Of a DNA stretch of 64,000 nucleotides, positions 36,582 to 45,695 are shown in pieces. This DNA is from an uncultured Lachnospiraceae bacterium (lineage in GTDB: Bacteria > Bacillota > Clostridia > Lachnospirales > Lachnospiraceae). Each line of letters starts with the position of its first letter. Position 1 is the first letter of the stretch. The notes below the pieces were generated by a model, which searched no databases, was not told the DNA's origin, and worked only from the letters and a program-made list of their open reading frames with translations. The DNA lies in NCBI GenBank assembly GCA_948688495.1, contig CAPQSW010000003.1:86063-150062 (forward strand), written 5' to 3'. The position numbers and the translations under genes were made by a program.

Positions 36582-37841
36582 ATGGCGCTGGCGAAGAAGC
36601 CTGTAAATGGAATGAAAGATATTTTACCGGAGGAAATGCAGATCCGGGATTATGTAATGAATGTGATTAAAGAGACATACCGCAGTTTTGGATTTACCCC
36701 TATTGAGACACCCTGTATGGAGAATATTGCAAATCTCAGCAATAAACAGGGCGGGGAAAATGAGAAATTGATTTTTAAAGTGTTAAAGCGCGGAGAAAAG
36801 CTCAAACTGGAAACCGCTAAGACAGAGAATGACGTGGTGGACTATGGGATGCGCTACGATTTGACAGTGCCTTTGGCGCGGTTTTATTCCAATAACTCCA
36901 ATAATCTGCCATCGCCTTTCAAAGCTTTGCAGATGGGAAATGTCTGGCGTGCAGACCGTCCGCAGAGGGGCAGATACCGCCAGTTTATGCAGTGTGATAT
37001 TGATATATTGGGAGAGGCAAGCAATCTGGCAGAAATCGAACTGATTCTTGCAACGACGACAACGCTTGGCAGACTTGGCTTTCAAAATTTTCAAATCCGC
37101 ATCAATGAGCGGAGAATTTTAAAAGCGATGGCGGCATATAGCGGATTTGCCGAAGACACATATGACATAGTTTTTATTATTCTTGATAAAATGGACAAGA
37201 TTGGCATGGACGGCGTAGCGGCAGAATTGGAAAAAAGCGGGTTTGCCAGGGAATCCATTGACAAGTATCTGACACTTTTTAAGAATATCGAAGGGAAAGA
37301 GGAAGTAGCGGACGGCGTAGCCTATCTTGCAGAGGAGTTGGGAGAGTATCTCGATGCAGAGGTGGCTGAGAATCTAAAGGAGATTGCAGCCAGTGTGAAT
37401 GCAACGAAGGCGGCAGACTTTGCCCTTGTGTTTGACCCGACGCTGGTGCGCGGCATGTCTTATTATACCGGGACTATTTTTGAAATCGCCATGCCGGAAT
37501 TTGGCGGAAGCTGCGGCGGAGGCGGACGGTATGACGAGATGATAGGAAAGTTTACCGGCAACAACGTGCCGGCGTGCGGATTTTCCATTGGATTCGAGCG
37601 CATTATCCTGTTGCTTTTAGAGCAGGGCTTTGAGGTGCCGGGACAGTCGGAAAAGATTGCGTATCTGGTGGAAAAAAATTATCCGGGGGATAAGCTGGCA
37701 GAGGTGATTGCAGAGGCACAGGAAGAACGACAGGCAGGAAAACAGGTGCTGGTGGCAAGGATGAATAAGAATAAGAAATTCCAGAAAGAAAAGCTGGCGG
37801 CAGAAGGTTATCTTGAGATAAAAGAGTTTTTTAATAGGTAG
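36582..37841 (+). CDS. hisS: Histidine--tRNA ligase
   Basis: A 419-residue class II synthetase that charges tRNA-His. Motif 1 lies around FGFTPIETPCME. Motif 2 is in WRADRPQRGRYRQFMQCDID. The His-specific stretches LVRGMSYYTGTIFEI and GGGRYDEMIG are clear. The start at 36582 follows GGAGG. aspS follows after 9 bases, a pairing common in Clostridia. Confidence 0.97.
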   Translation: MALAKKPVNGMKDILPEEMQIRDYVMNVIKETYRSFGFTPIETPCMENIANLSNKQGGENEKLIFKVLKRGEKLKLETAKTENDVVDYGMRYDLTVPLARFYSNNSNNLPSPFKALQMGNVWRADRPQRGRYRQFMQCDIDILGEASNLAEIELILATTTTLGRLGFQNFQIRINERRILKAMAAYSGFAEDTYDIVFIILDKMDKIGMDGVAAELEKSGFARESIDKYLTLFKNIEGKEEVADGVAYLAEELGEYLDAEVAENLKEIAASVNATKAADFALVFDPTLVRGMSYYTGTIFEIAMPEFGGSCGGGGRYDEMIGKFTGNNVPACGFSIGFERIILLLLEQGFEVPGQSEKIAYLVEKNYPGDKLAEVIAEAQEERQAGKQVLVARMNKNKKFQKEKLAAEGYLEIKEFFNR

Positions 37842-37850
37842 GAGGAAATC

Positions 37851-39653
37851 ATGGCTGAATCAATGAAAGGCTTGCACAGAAGCCACAGGTGTACAGAAGT
37901 TTCCAATGCGAATGTTGGAGAGAGCGTTACGGTTATGGGCTGGGTGCAGAAAAGAAGAAATCTTGGAAGTTTAATTTTTATAGATTTGAGGGACCGTTCC
38001 GGTATCCTTCAGATTGTGTTTGATGAACCGAAGGTGGGAAGTGAGGGCTTTACCAAAGCGGGGACTCTGCGCAGCGAGTTTGTAGTGGCAGTCACGGGAA
38101 CTGTGGAAAAGAGGACTGCCGCGGTTAATGAGAATTTAAAGACGGGGGATATCGAGGTGATTGCCTCGGACATTAGAATCTTGTCTGAATCCGAGACGCC
38201 GCCATTTCCTATTGAGGAAAATTCCCAGACGAAAGAGGACCTGCGTCTGCGCTACCGTTATCTGGACTTGCGCAGGCCGGATCTTCAGCGGAATCTTATG
38301 ATGAAAAGCAAAGTGGCAATGCTGTTGCGTAATTTTATGGAACAGGAAGGATTTCTGGAAATTGAGACACCGATACTCACCAAGTCTACACCAGAGGGGG
38401 CGAGGGATTACCTTGTGCCAAGCCGTGTTCATCCGGGGAATTTCTATGCATTGCCGCAGTCCCCGCAGCTGTTCAAACAGCTTTTGATGTGTGCAGGCTA
38501 TGACCGTTATTTCCAGATTGCGCGCTGTTTTAGGGATGAGGACTTGCGTGCGGACCGTCAGCCGGAGTTTACACAGGCGGATATGGAGCTTTCTTTTGTG
38601 GATGTGGACGATGTGATCGACGTGAATGAACGTTTGCTTAAGTATGTGTTTAAGGAGGCAATCGGCATAGACGTGCAGCTTCCGATTCCGCGGATGAGCT
38701 GGCAGGAGGCGATGGACCGTTTTGGTTCCGATAAACCGGACACCCGCTTTGGCATGGAGTTAACCAATGTCTCAGAGGTAGTCGAGGGCTGCGGGTTTGG
38801 CGTCTTCACCGGCGCGTTGGAGCAGGGAGGCTCTGTCCGCGGCATCAACGCCAAAGGACAGGGGGCTATGCCGCGCAAAAAGATAGACAAGCTGGTAGAG
38901 TTCGCCAAAGGCTATGGCGCCAAAGGGCTTGCATATCTTGCAGTGAATGAAGATGGGACATACAAATCCTCTTTTGCAAAATTTATGACGGAAGAACAAC
39001 TGAAGTCCCTGGTTGAAAAGATGCAGGGAGAGCCGGGAGATTTAATGTTGTTTGCAGCAGATAAGAATAAAGTTGTCTGGGATGTTCTGGGCGCGCTGCG
39101 TCTGGAACTCGCGCGGCAGCTTGAGCTGCTCGATAAGAGTCAGTATAATTTCCTGTGGGTAACGGAGTTCCCATTGTTAGAGTGGTCGGATGAGGAAAAC
39201 CGCTTTATGGCGATGCACCATCCGTTTACCATGCCTATGGAGGAGGACTGGGATAAGATTGATTCTGATCCGGGTGCAGTGCGCGCCAAGGCATATGACA
39301 TTGTCTTGAATGGTACGGAGCTTGGCGGCGGCTCAGTCCGTATCCACCAGAATGATATCCAGGAGAAAATGCTTGAGGTGCTTGGCTTTACGAAGGAACG
39401 CGCCCATGAACAGTTCGGGTTCCTGCTGGATGCGTTCGCTTACGGCGTTCCGCCCCATGCAGGGCTTGCCTATGGCCTGGACCGTATGGTAATGCTGATG
39501 ATGCAGTGTGATTCTATCCGGGATGTTATTGCATTCCCCAAAGTGAAGGATGCTTCCTGTCTGATGACGGATGCTCCGGGGGCAGTGGAGGACAAACAGC
39601 TCGAGGAATTATCTCTGGCGATTCAGGAAATGGAAGAAAAGCCCGAAAATTAG
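37851..39653 (+). CDS. aspS: Aspartate--tRNA ligase
   Basis: A 600-residue bacterial-type AspRS. It has an N-terminal OB anticodon-binding domain (GWVQKRRNLGSLIFIDLRDRSG), catalytic motif 2 (FRDEDLRADRQPEFTQ), the inserted bacterial GAD domain (about residues 300-420) and motif 3 (GLAYGLDRMVML). It starts behind AGGAGG in an operon with hisS. Whether it is discriminating or also charges tRNA-Asn cannot be told from the sequence alone. Confidence 0.97.
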   Translation: MAESMKGLHRSHRCTEVSNANVGESVTVMGWVQKRRNLGSLIFIDLRDRSGILQIVFDEPKVGSEGFTKAGTLRSEFVVAVTGTVEKRTAAVNENLKTGDIEVIASDIRILSESETPPFPIEENSQTKEDLRLRYRYLDLRRPDLQRNLMMKSKVAMLLRNFMEQEGFLEIETPILTKSTPEGARDYLVPSRVHPGNFYALPQSPQLFKQLLMCAGYDRYFQIARCFRDEDLRADRQPEFTQADMELSFVDVDDVIDVNERLLKYVFKEAIGIDVQLPIPRMSWQEAMDRFGSDKPDTRFGMELTNVSEVVEGCGFGVFTGALEQGGSVRGINAKGQGAMPRKKIDKLVEFAKGYGAKGLAYLAVNEDGTYKSSFAKFMTEEQLKSLVEKMQGEPGDLMLFAADKNKVVWDVLGALRLELARQLELLDKSQYNFLWVTEFPLLEWSDEENRFMAMHHPFTMPMEEDWDKIDSDPGAVRAKAYDIVLNGTELGGGSVRIHQNDIQEKMLEVLGFTKERAHEQFGFLLDAFAYGVPPHAGLAYGLDRMVMLMMQCDSIRDVIAFPKVKDASCLMTDAPGAVEDKQLEELSLAIQEMEEKPEN

Positions 39654-39741
39654 GCGATGCAACCGCAAGTTTACATCAAAATCTCCAAAAGCAACACGAA
39701 AGATGCAGACTTTACATGTATGATATTGTAGGGTAGTAACT

Positions 39742-39790
39742 GTTCAGAACAAAACTATTTGTATCATTTCGGATGGCTGAACTGATACAA
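39742..39790. promoter_or_regulatory. Interleaved inverted repeats upstream of the XRE gene
   Basis: GTTCAG (39742-39747) pairs with CTGAAC (39777-39782), and TTGTATCA (39759-39766) with TGATACAA (39783-39790). The right arms are adjacent and the left arms are separate. This suits an autoregulatory operator or a pseudoknot in RNA. Confidence 0.5.
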
Positions 39791-39845
39791 TTACTAAACC
39801 AATCGGAAGCGCGGAAGAATTACAAATCAGAAAGGAAGAACAGTT

Positions 39846-40742
39846 ATGAGTGAGTTTGGAGAAAATTTACAGTTCTATCGAAAGCAGAACCATATGACGC
39901 AGGAGCAGTTAGCGGAGAAACTTGAGGTATCCCGGCAGACCATTTCCAAGTGGGAATCCGGAACCTCTTATCCAGAAATGGAAAAACTTCTGCAATTGTG
40001 CGACTTGTTTTCCAGCAGTATGGATATATTGATGAGGAAGAATGCGGCGGATTTGGAGATTAAGGACAGCCAGGGCTATGAGCTTCACATGGAAAAGAGG
40101 CGGAAGAATATTACCATAGGTATTACGCTGCTTGTAGCGGATGCTGCCCTGAATCAATTGCTTACTGGTATGGGATGGCGGGAAGTATACCTGAATCCTC
40201 TGTTTTTTGGGATTGCCATTGTTGCAATTCTGATACTGGTAGTGGCGGGAATGCAAGATGATGTCTACCGGAAGAATCATCCTGTCATTGCAGATTTCTA
40301 CACATCGGAAGAAAAGGCGCAGTTTGAGGGGAAATTTCCCATACGGATTGCCACAGGAATCGGAATAATTTTAATTGGTGCGCTGATTGCCATGAGTGCG
40401 GAGAATTTTCCAGTGTGGGCAGGCATCAAAGAAGAATTTTATTATGGGATTTTCCTGTTTTTAGTTGCCGGGGCAGTGGGAATTTTTGTTCATACCGGAC
40501 TTGGCAAGGATAAATATGATATTGAAGCGTATAATAAAGGAAATGATAAATCAGTAAAGAAGGAGAATGAAAAGGTCGGCATATGGTGTGGATGTGTCAT
40601 GATTCTGGCAGCTATCCTGTTTTTTGTGGCAGGCTTTGTCTATGATCTTTGGGATATATGCTGGATTGTGTTTCCGGTGGGAGGCATGATTTGTGGGATT
40701 ATCACACTGATTCTCAAACTGAGAAGTAATGGGAAAGAATAA
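39846..40742 (+). CDS. XRE-family helix-turn-helix protein with membrane domain
   Basis: A 298-residue protein. Residues ~5-60 form a Cro/CI-type HTH (MTQEQLAEKLEVSRQTISKWE). About six transmembrane segments follow, in two groups (residues ~90-135 and ~165-290). Membrane-bound XRE regulators are frequent in Clostridia and may sense envelope or membrane signals. The regulated genes are not evident here. The start follows AAAGGAAGAACAGTT. An inverted-repeat cluster sits about 55 bases upstream, suggesting self-control. Confidence 0.85.
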   Translation: MSEFGENLQFYRKQNHMTQEQLAEKLEVSRQTISKWESGTSYPEMEKLLQLCDLFSSSMDILMRKNAADLEIKDSQGYELHMEKRRKNITIGITLLVADAALNQLLTGMGWREVYLNPLFFGIAIVAILILVVAGMQDDVYRKNHPVIADFYTSEEKAQFEGKFPIRIATGIGIILIGALIAMSAENFPVWAGIKEEFYYGIFLFLVAGAVGIFVHTGLGKDKYDIEAYNKGNDKSVKKENEKVGIWCGCVMILAAILFFVAGFVYDLWDICWIVFPVGGMICGIITLILKLRSNGKE

Positions 40743-40750
40743 TTTACGAA

Positions 40751-40797
40751 AAGGCGGACTGGCTGTATGCTGTTGTTGCAGCTGGTCCGCTTTTTTG
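40751..40797 (+). terminator. Intrinsic terminator
   Basis: GCGGAC (40754-40759) pairs with GTCCGC (40785-40790), with an inner GCTG/CAGC helix, followed by six T residues. Confidence 0.8.
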
Positions 40798-40817
40798 TGC
40801 AATGCACATACTATGTA

Positions 40818-40846
40818 TTGACTAAATGTAAATTAGAGAATATACT
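40818..40846 (+). promoter_or_regulatory. Promoter of the ParB-BMP fusion gene
   Basis: TTGACT (40818-40823), 17 bases, TATACT (40841-40846). Confidence 0.82.
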
Positions 40847-40928
40847 AGTACAACGAAAGGAACAGCGAATAGCATTTACAATCTATCTGGAATATAGTAA
40901 CCGGCAGAATAGAACCATAGGAGGTGTT

Positions 40929-42842
40929 ATGGGAAGGGAAGATTACAGTAAGGCATTTAAAGCAGGGAAAAAAGATTATCAGTCAAGGATGCTCCGCGGT
41001 GTGAAGCCTACATTGCAGATACTGGATGAAATTCTTCCGGAAAAGGGTTCTTACTCGGAAGTGCCGCTGGGGCTGGTACAGATTCCTACCGACCAGATTG
41101 TCGGAACGAAGACAGGGGCAAGGAGTAATTCCTTTGCGGGGAATTTTATGCCGATTTTGCGGGAAAGCTCTGAATTTGCCGTGAAATGGGAGAACTTAAG
41201 CGATATTCATATGGAGGAAGGTATTCGTGACCCTATAAAGGCTTATGAATATATGAATAAGTTTTACGTGGAAGAAGGCAATAAACGCGTCAGCGTCATG
41301 AAATATTTTGGAGCGGTATCTATTCCCGGAAATGTAATACGTATCATACCCAGGCGCACCGAAGAAAAAGAAAATAAGATTTATTACGAGTTTTTGGATT
41401 TTTATCAGGCTGTGCCAATCAATTATATCTGGTTTTCAAAGGAGGGCAGCTTTACTAAGCTGCAGAAGGCAGTGGGGAAGAAGCCGGGAGAGGTATGGAC
41501 AGAGGAGGAACGGCTCTCCTTTAGTTCTGCCTATTCGCGGTTTGTGTCCGAATATCATGCGAGAGGCGGAAGAAAGCTGGCAATTACACCAGCGGATGCT
41601 TTTTTGTCCTTTATTACTTTGTATGGGTATGACGAGGTAGAGAGGAAGACAACCGATGAGATGTGGGAATTGATTGCAAAGTGCTGGGAAGAATTTGAGC
41701 TGCTACAGGAGAAGCCGGATATTGATCTCAAGATGAAGCCGAATCAGAAGAAGAAAAAGATCCCCCTGTTAAATATTCTTTTTTCTTCCAGTTCCCCGAA
41801 ACTGAAAATTGCATTCATCCATGAGAAAAGACTGGAAACATCCGGGTGGACGTATGCCCATGAACTGGGGCGGCTTTATCTGGAGCAGACGTTTCCCGAG
41901 GAGGTCAGTACCATCTGTTATGAAAATGGGACACAGGAGAATGTGGAAGAATTGATAAGGGACGCCATAGAAAAAGGGTGTAATCTTATTTTTACGACGT
42001 CACCGCCTTTTGTGCAGGCAAGTGTAAAACAAGCGATTGCCAATCCCCATATAAGGATCGTGAATTGTTCACTGAATACTTCACACCGCTATATCCGCAC
42101 ATACTATTCCAGAATGCATGAGGCAAAATTTTTAATGGGGGCGATTGCCGGGGCAATGGCGGATAACAACCGTATGACTTATATTGCAGATTATCCGATC
42201 TATGGCTCAATTGCCAATATCAATGCGTTTGCGCTAGGGGCTAAGATGATGAACCCGCGTGCGAAGGTTTATCTGGAATGGTCCACGAAGAAGGATATAG
42301 ACATTGAGGAAAGAATCCGTCAGACAGGATCTGCCTGTGTTTCGGGCAGGGACATGGTAATCCCTGAGGAGGCGTCCCGTTATTTTGGGATTTATTATCT
42401 GGATGGGGTATCGCCTAAGAATTTGGCCATGCCTCTTTATCATTGGGGGAAGTTTTATGAACAGCTCATCCGTACAATTATGGATGGAACCTGGAAATAT
42501 GACGATAACCCTGCGACCACGAAGGCTATCAATTATTGGTGGGGAATGGCGGAGGGCGTTGTGGACGTAGTTTGTTCCAAACATCTTCCGATTGAGACGC
42601 GGCGTTTGATCGAGTTGCTGAAATCAACAATTAGTTCCGGGGAATTCAATCCATTTTCCGGGATTCTGTTCTCACAGACGGGAATGGCAAATGCAGAGCC
42701 TGACAGGAGTATGCTGCCTGAGGAGATTATGACCATGGACTGGCTGGCAGATAATATCATAGGTTCCATTCCGACAAAAGAAGAACTCAAGGAACAGGCA
42801 GAGCCTGTCATTAAGCAACAAGGAGTAAAGAAGGACGTCTAG
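40929..42842 (+). CDS. Cytosolic fusion of ParB-like and BMP/PnrA nucleoside-binding domains
   Basis: A 637-residue protein. Residues ~40-150 look like a ParB/sulfiredoxin-type domain: VPLGLVQIPTDQIVGTKT, then GIRDPIKAYEYMNKFYVEEGNKRVSVMKYF, where the D-P-I-x-x-Y and G-N-K/H-R-V elements are typical. Residues ~300-600 match the BMP (PnrA-like) substrate-binding family, usually a nucleoside-binding lipoprotein (LIFTTSPPFVQ, KFLMGAIAGAMA, VYLEWS). There is no signal peptide or lipobox, so it should act inside the cell, perhaps as a nucleoside sensor. The start at 40929 follows GGAGGTGTT. No ABC transporter genes adjoin it. Confidence 0.8.
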   Translation: MGREDYSKAFKAGKKDYQSRMLRGVKPTLQILDEILPEKGSYSEVPLGLVQIPTDQIVGTKTGARSNSFAGNFMPILRESSEFAVKWENLSDIHMEEGIRDPIKAYEYMNKFYVEEGNKRVSVMKYFGAVSIPGNVIRIIPRRTEEKENKIYYEFLDFYQAVPINYIWFSKEGSFTKLQKAVGKKPGEVWTEEERLSFSSAYSRFVSEYHARGGRKLAITPADAFLSFITLYGYDEVERKTTDEMWELIAKCWEEFELLQEKPDIDLKMKPNQKKKKIPLLNILFSSSSPKLKIAFIHEKRLETSGWTYAHELGRLYLEQTFPEEVSTICYENGTQENVEELIRDAIEKGCNLIFTTSPPFVQASVKQAIANPHIRIVNCSLNTSHRYIRTYYSRMHEAKFLMGAIAGAMADNNRMTYIADYPIYGSIANINAFALGAKMMNPRAKVYLEWSTKKDIDIEERIRQTGSACVSGRDMVIPEEASRYFGIYYLDGVSPKNLAMPLYHWGKFYEQLIRTIMDGTWKYDDNPATTKAINYWWGMAEGVVDVVCSKHLPIETRRLIELLKSTISSGEFNPFSGILFSQTGMANAEPDRSMLPEEIMTMDWLADNIIGSIPTKEELKEQAEPVIKQQGVKKDV

Positions 42843-42941
42843 GCATTTTTACATAGCTGGATGGCTTCATCGGACTGCAATGTACGTATAGATAGATGGA
42901 GCCGTGGAATTATATGCAGTTCTATATGGGAGAATTTGTTC

Positions 42942-43571
42942 ATGAAAATACTGGCGATTGCGGATGAAGAATCAAAATATCTGTGGAATGATTTCAATAA
43001 GGGGAAGCTTGAAGGGGCGGACCTGATTATTTCATGTGGCGATTTAGATCCGCATTATCTTTCTTTTCTGGCAACATTTTCCCATGTACCGGTGTTGTAT
43101 GTACATGGAAATCATGATGAGAAATATGAGAAAATCGCACCAGAAGGATGTATTTGCATTGAAGACCAGATTTTTGTCTATGAAGGGATCCGTATTCTCG
43201 GTCTTGGCGGCTCTATGCGTTACAAAAGGGGCATTCACCAGTACACGGAATGGCAGATGCGCCAGAGAATTGCCAAACTGCGGTTTAAGCTTTTTCGCAG
43301 GCGTGGTTTTGATATTCTGGTGACACATGCGCCAGCATATCAGCTGAATGATGGGAGGGATCTGCCACATCAGGGTTTTAAGGCATTTCGGACATTGATG
43401 GAGAGGTACAAGCCGAAATTTTTTCTACATGGACATGTGCACATGTCCTATGGACGGAATCACAAGCGGTATGACAAATATTTGAATACCCATATAATCA
43501 ATGCATATGGAAGATGCATATTTGAGTTTGAAGATGAGAATCCTAAGGAACATATTGATTCAAGAAGCTGA
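42942..43571 (+). CDS. Metallophosphoesterase
   Basis: A 209-residue calcineurin-type phosphoesterase. Metal ligands are seen in SCGDLDPHY (near residue 32), HGNHD (near 58), THAPAYQ and the final HGHVHMSYG (near 167). The substrate is unknown. The start at 42942 has GGGAG nine bases ahead. The HAD gene follows after 23 bases, so the two are probably co-transcribed. Confidence 0.9.
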   Translation: MKILAIADEESKYLWNDFNKGKLEGADLIISCGDLDPHYLSFLATFSHVPVLYVHGNHDEKYEKIAPEGCICIEDQIFVYEGIRILGLGGSMRYKRGIHQYTEWQMRQRIAKLRFKLFRRRGFDILVTHAPAYQLNDGRDLPHQGFKAFRTLMERYKPKFFLHGHVHMSYGRNHKRYDKYLNTHIINAYGRCIFEFEDENPKEHIDSRS

Positions 43572-43594
43572 GAGTATGGAGGAGAGATTCATTG

Positions 43595-44239
43595 ATGAAA
43601 AAAGGCATTTTATTTGACTTGGATGGAACCTTATGGGATTCTTCTAAGGAGGTTGCAATTTCCTGGCAGGAAGCGCTGAAAAAATATGCAGATATGGAAA
43701 TAAACATTACCATGGAGATGATACAAAGCGTTATGGGAAAGAGTATGACGGACATCGCAGATATTCTTTTTGAAAAGTATGACTTTGATACACGCCGCAA
43801 ATTGCTTTGGTACTGCTGTGAGGAAGAAAATAATTATATTCTCCGTCATGGCGGCCAGCTATTGAATGGGTTGGAAGACACTCTGCGGGAGCTGACAGGA
43901 CAGGGGTATCATCTGTATATTGTCAGCAACTGCCAGGTGGGATATATAGAGGCATTTCTTGAGTACCATAAGCTTGGAAATTATTTTGATGATTTTGAAA
44001 GTTTTGGAGGGACTGGAAAGGAAAAGGCTTACAATATCCGTCTGGTAGTTCAAAGAAATCATCTGGACCGTGCAGTTTATGTGGGAGATACCCAGGGGGA
44101 TTATCTTGCGGCAACAAAGGCAGGGATTCCTTTTATCCATGCAAGAACCGGTTACGGGGTTGTGGAAGCCGATGTACCCTATATAGAAGAACTGCCGCAG
44201 CTTCCAAAAGCAGCGGAGGAATTTTTTTGTGGTAGATAA
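43595..44239 (+). CDS. HAD-family phosphatase
   Basis: A 214-residue haloacid dehalogenase-type hydrolase of the phosphoglycolate/beta-phosphoglucomutase-like group. Motif I is FDLDGTLWDS (residues ~7-16), motif II is YIVSNC (near 110), and motif IV is YVGDTQGDYLAA (near 165). The helical cap between motifs I and II is of C1 type. The substrate is unknown. The start is the ATG at 43595 behind GGAGGAG. luxS follows 37 bases on. Confidence 0.9.
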   Translation: MKKGILFDLDGTLWDSSKEVAISWQEALKKYADMEINITMEMIQSVMGKSMTDIADILFEKYDFDTRRKLLWYCCEEENNYILRHGGQLLNGLEDTLRELTGQGYHLYIVSNCQVGYIEAFLEYHKLGNYFDDFESFGGTGKEKAYNIRLVVQRNHLDRAVYVGDTQGDYLAATKAGIPFIHARTGYGVVEADVPYIEELPQLPKAAEEFFCGR

Positions 44240-44276
44240 TTGACTGGTTTTCAATATAGAAAGGAGAAATAGTATT

Positions 44277-44756
44277 ATGGAGAAAATTACAAGCTTTACA
44301 ATTGACCATATCAAATTGGAGCCGGGTATTTATGTGTCCCGTAAGGATCATGTGGGACAGGAGGTAATCACGACTTTTGATTTGCGTATGACTTCCCCAA
44401 ATGATGAACCGGTGATGAACACAGCGGAGGTGCATACGATTGAACATTTAGCGGCAACTTATCTGCGCAATGATCCACAGTATAAGGATAAGACCATTTA
44501 TTTTGGACCGATGGGATGCCGTACTGGTTTTTACCTGTTGCTGGCAGGAGATTATGAGTCAAAGGATGTCGTAGGACTGGTTACAAATCTGTATGAGTTT
44601 ATCCGGGATTTTAAGGATGAGGTGCCTGGTGCAAGTCCTAAAGACTGTGGCAATTATCTTGATATGAATCTTGGTATGGCAAATTATCTGGCGGATCGTT
44701 ATCTGAAAGGGACGTTATACAATATTGACGAGGCGCACCTGGTCTATCCAGAATAA
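44277..44756 (+). CDS. luxS: S-ribosylhomocysteine lyase
   Basis: A 159-residue metalloenzyme that splits S-ribosylhomocysteine into homocysteine and DPD, the precursor of AI-2. The metal motif HTIEHLAATYLR (His53, His57 region) and the later DCGNY (Cys near 125) are complete. The start follows AAAGGAG. mtnN lies 48 bases downstream, so both steps of S-adenosylhomocysteine recycling are together. Confidence 0.97.
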   Translation: MEKITSFTIDHIKLEPGIYVSRKDHVGQEVITTFDLRMTSPNDEPVMNTAEVHTIEHLAATYLRNDPQYKDKTIYFGPMGCRTGFYLLLAGDYESKDVVGLVTNLYEFIRDFKDEVPGASPKDCGNYLDMNLGMANYLADRYLKGTLYNIDEAHLVYPE

Positions 44757-44804
44757 AAGGGTATGACAGGATGTGTGGAGAGGATTAGGATTGTGGAGGA
44801 GAAC

Positions 44805-45503
44805 ATGAAAAAAATAGGAATTATCGGCGCTATGGAGCTGGAAGTGGAGGAACTGAAAGCGAAAATGGAACTTAGAAGTACCATAGAAAAAGCGTCTATG
44901 GAGTTTATGGAAGGGACTTTAAATCATACAGAGGTTGTAATTGTGCGAAGCGGGATTGGGAAAGTGAATGCAGCGCTCTGTACGCAGATATTATGCGATG
45001 TATTTCAGGTAAGCCATATCATCAACACGGGAGTGGCTGGTGCTCTGAAAAATGAGATTGATATTGGAGATATTGTAATATCTACAGATGCGCTCCATCA
45101 TGATGTGGATGTTCGGGTATTTGGATATCCTTTGGGGGAGGTGCCGCAGATTGGGCGTCTGTCTTTTCCAGCCGACGAACACCTGATTGAAATTGCATCT
45201 TCCACATGCAGGAAGGTCAATCCTGATATTCAGGTATATGAGGGAAGAATTGTAAGCGGAGACCAGTTTATCAGTGAAAAACAGATCAAAGAAAACATCA
45301 TAAACAGATTCCAGGGATTTTGCGTGGAAATGGAAGGAGCATCTATTGCTCATGCCGCGTTTTTGAACCATGTGCCCTTTGTGATTATACGGGCAATTTC
45401 CGATAAGGCGGATGACAGCGCCGAGATGGATTATCCGACCTTTGAGAAGGCTGCAGCAGCACATTCTGCGGCTCTGGTGGAACATATGCTGCCGTTGATT
45501 TGA
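44805..45503 (+). CDS. mtnN: 5'-methylthioadenosine/S-adenosylhomocysteine nucleosidase
   Basis: A 232-residue nucleosidase that removes adenine from S-adenosylhomocysteine and methylthioadenosine, supplying the luxS substrate. Motifs include IGAMELEVEEL at the N terminus, VRSGIGKVNAA (near 50), the substrate strand CVEMEGASIAH (near 170) and the catalytic Asp in RAISDKAD (near 195). The start at 44805 follows GGAGGAG. Confidence 0.97.
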   Translation: MKKIGIIGAMELEVEELKAKMELRSTIEKASMEFMEGTLNHTEVVIVRSGIGKVNAALCTQILCDVFQVSHIINTGVAGALKNEIDIGDIVISTDALHHDVDVRVFGYPLGEVPQIGRLSFPADEHLIEIASSTCRKVNPDIQVYEGRIVSGDQFISEKQIKENIINRFQGFCVEMEGASIAHAAFLNHVPFVIIRAISDKADDSAEMDYPTFEKAAAAHSAALVEHMLPLI

Positions 45504-45624
45504 GGCATTGAGGATACATATATAAGTTAGAACTTCAAAGCCATAGACCTGCCAGCAGAGTTGTCAGCAGCCTCTATGGAGGCTTATGTCTGAGAATTAG
45601 GGGGCTATCCCCTCATGGAAATAG

Positions 45625-45671
45625 AAACTCAGCCCTTCTCAAATAAATTTGAAAGGACTGAGTTTTATTTC
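45625..45671. terminator. Bidirectional terminator between mtnN and alcohol dehydrogenase
   Basis: AAACTCAG (45625-45632) pairs with CTGAGTTT (45658-45665) around inner CCTT/AAGG and TCAAAT/ATTTGA helices. TTTATTT follows on plus, and TTTCTATTT on minus. Two small hairpins (AGCCTC/GAGGCT and AGGGG/CCCCT) lie upstream at about 45565-45615. Confidence 0.8.
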
Positions 45672-45695
45672 TATAGGTTCTGAACTGAAATAAGA

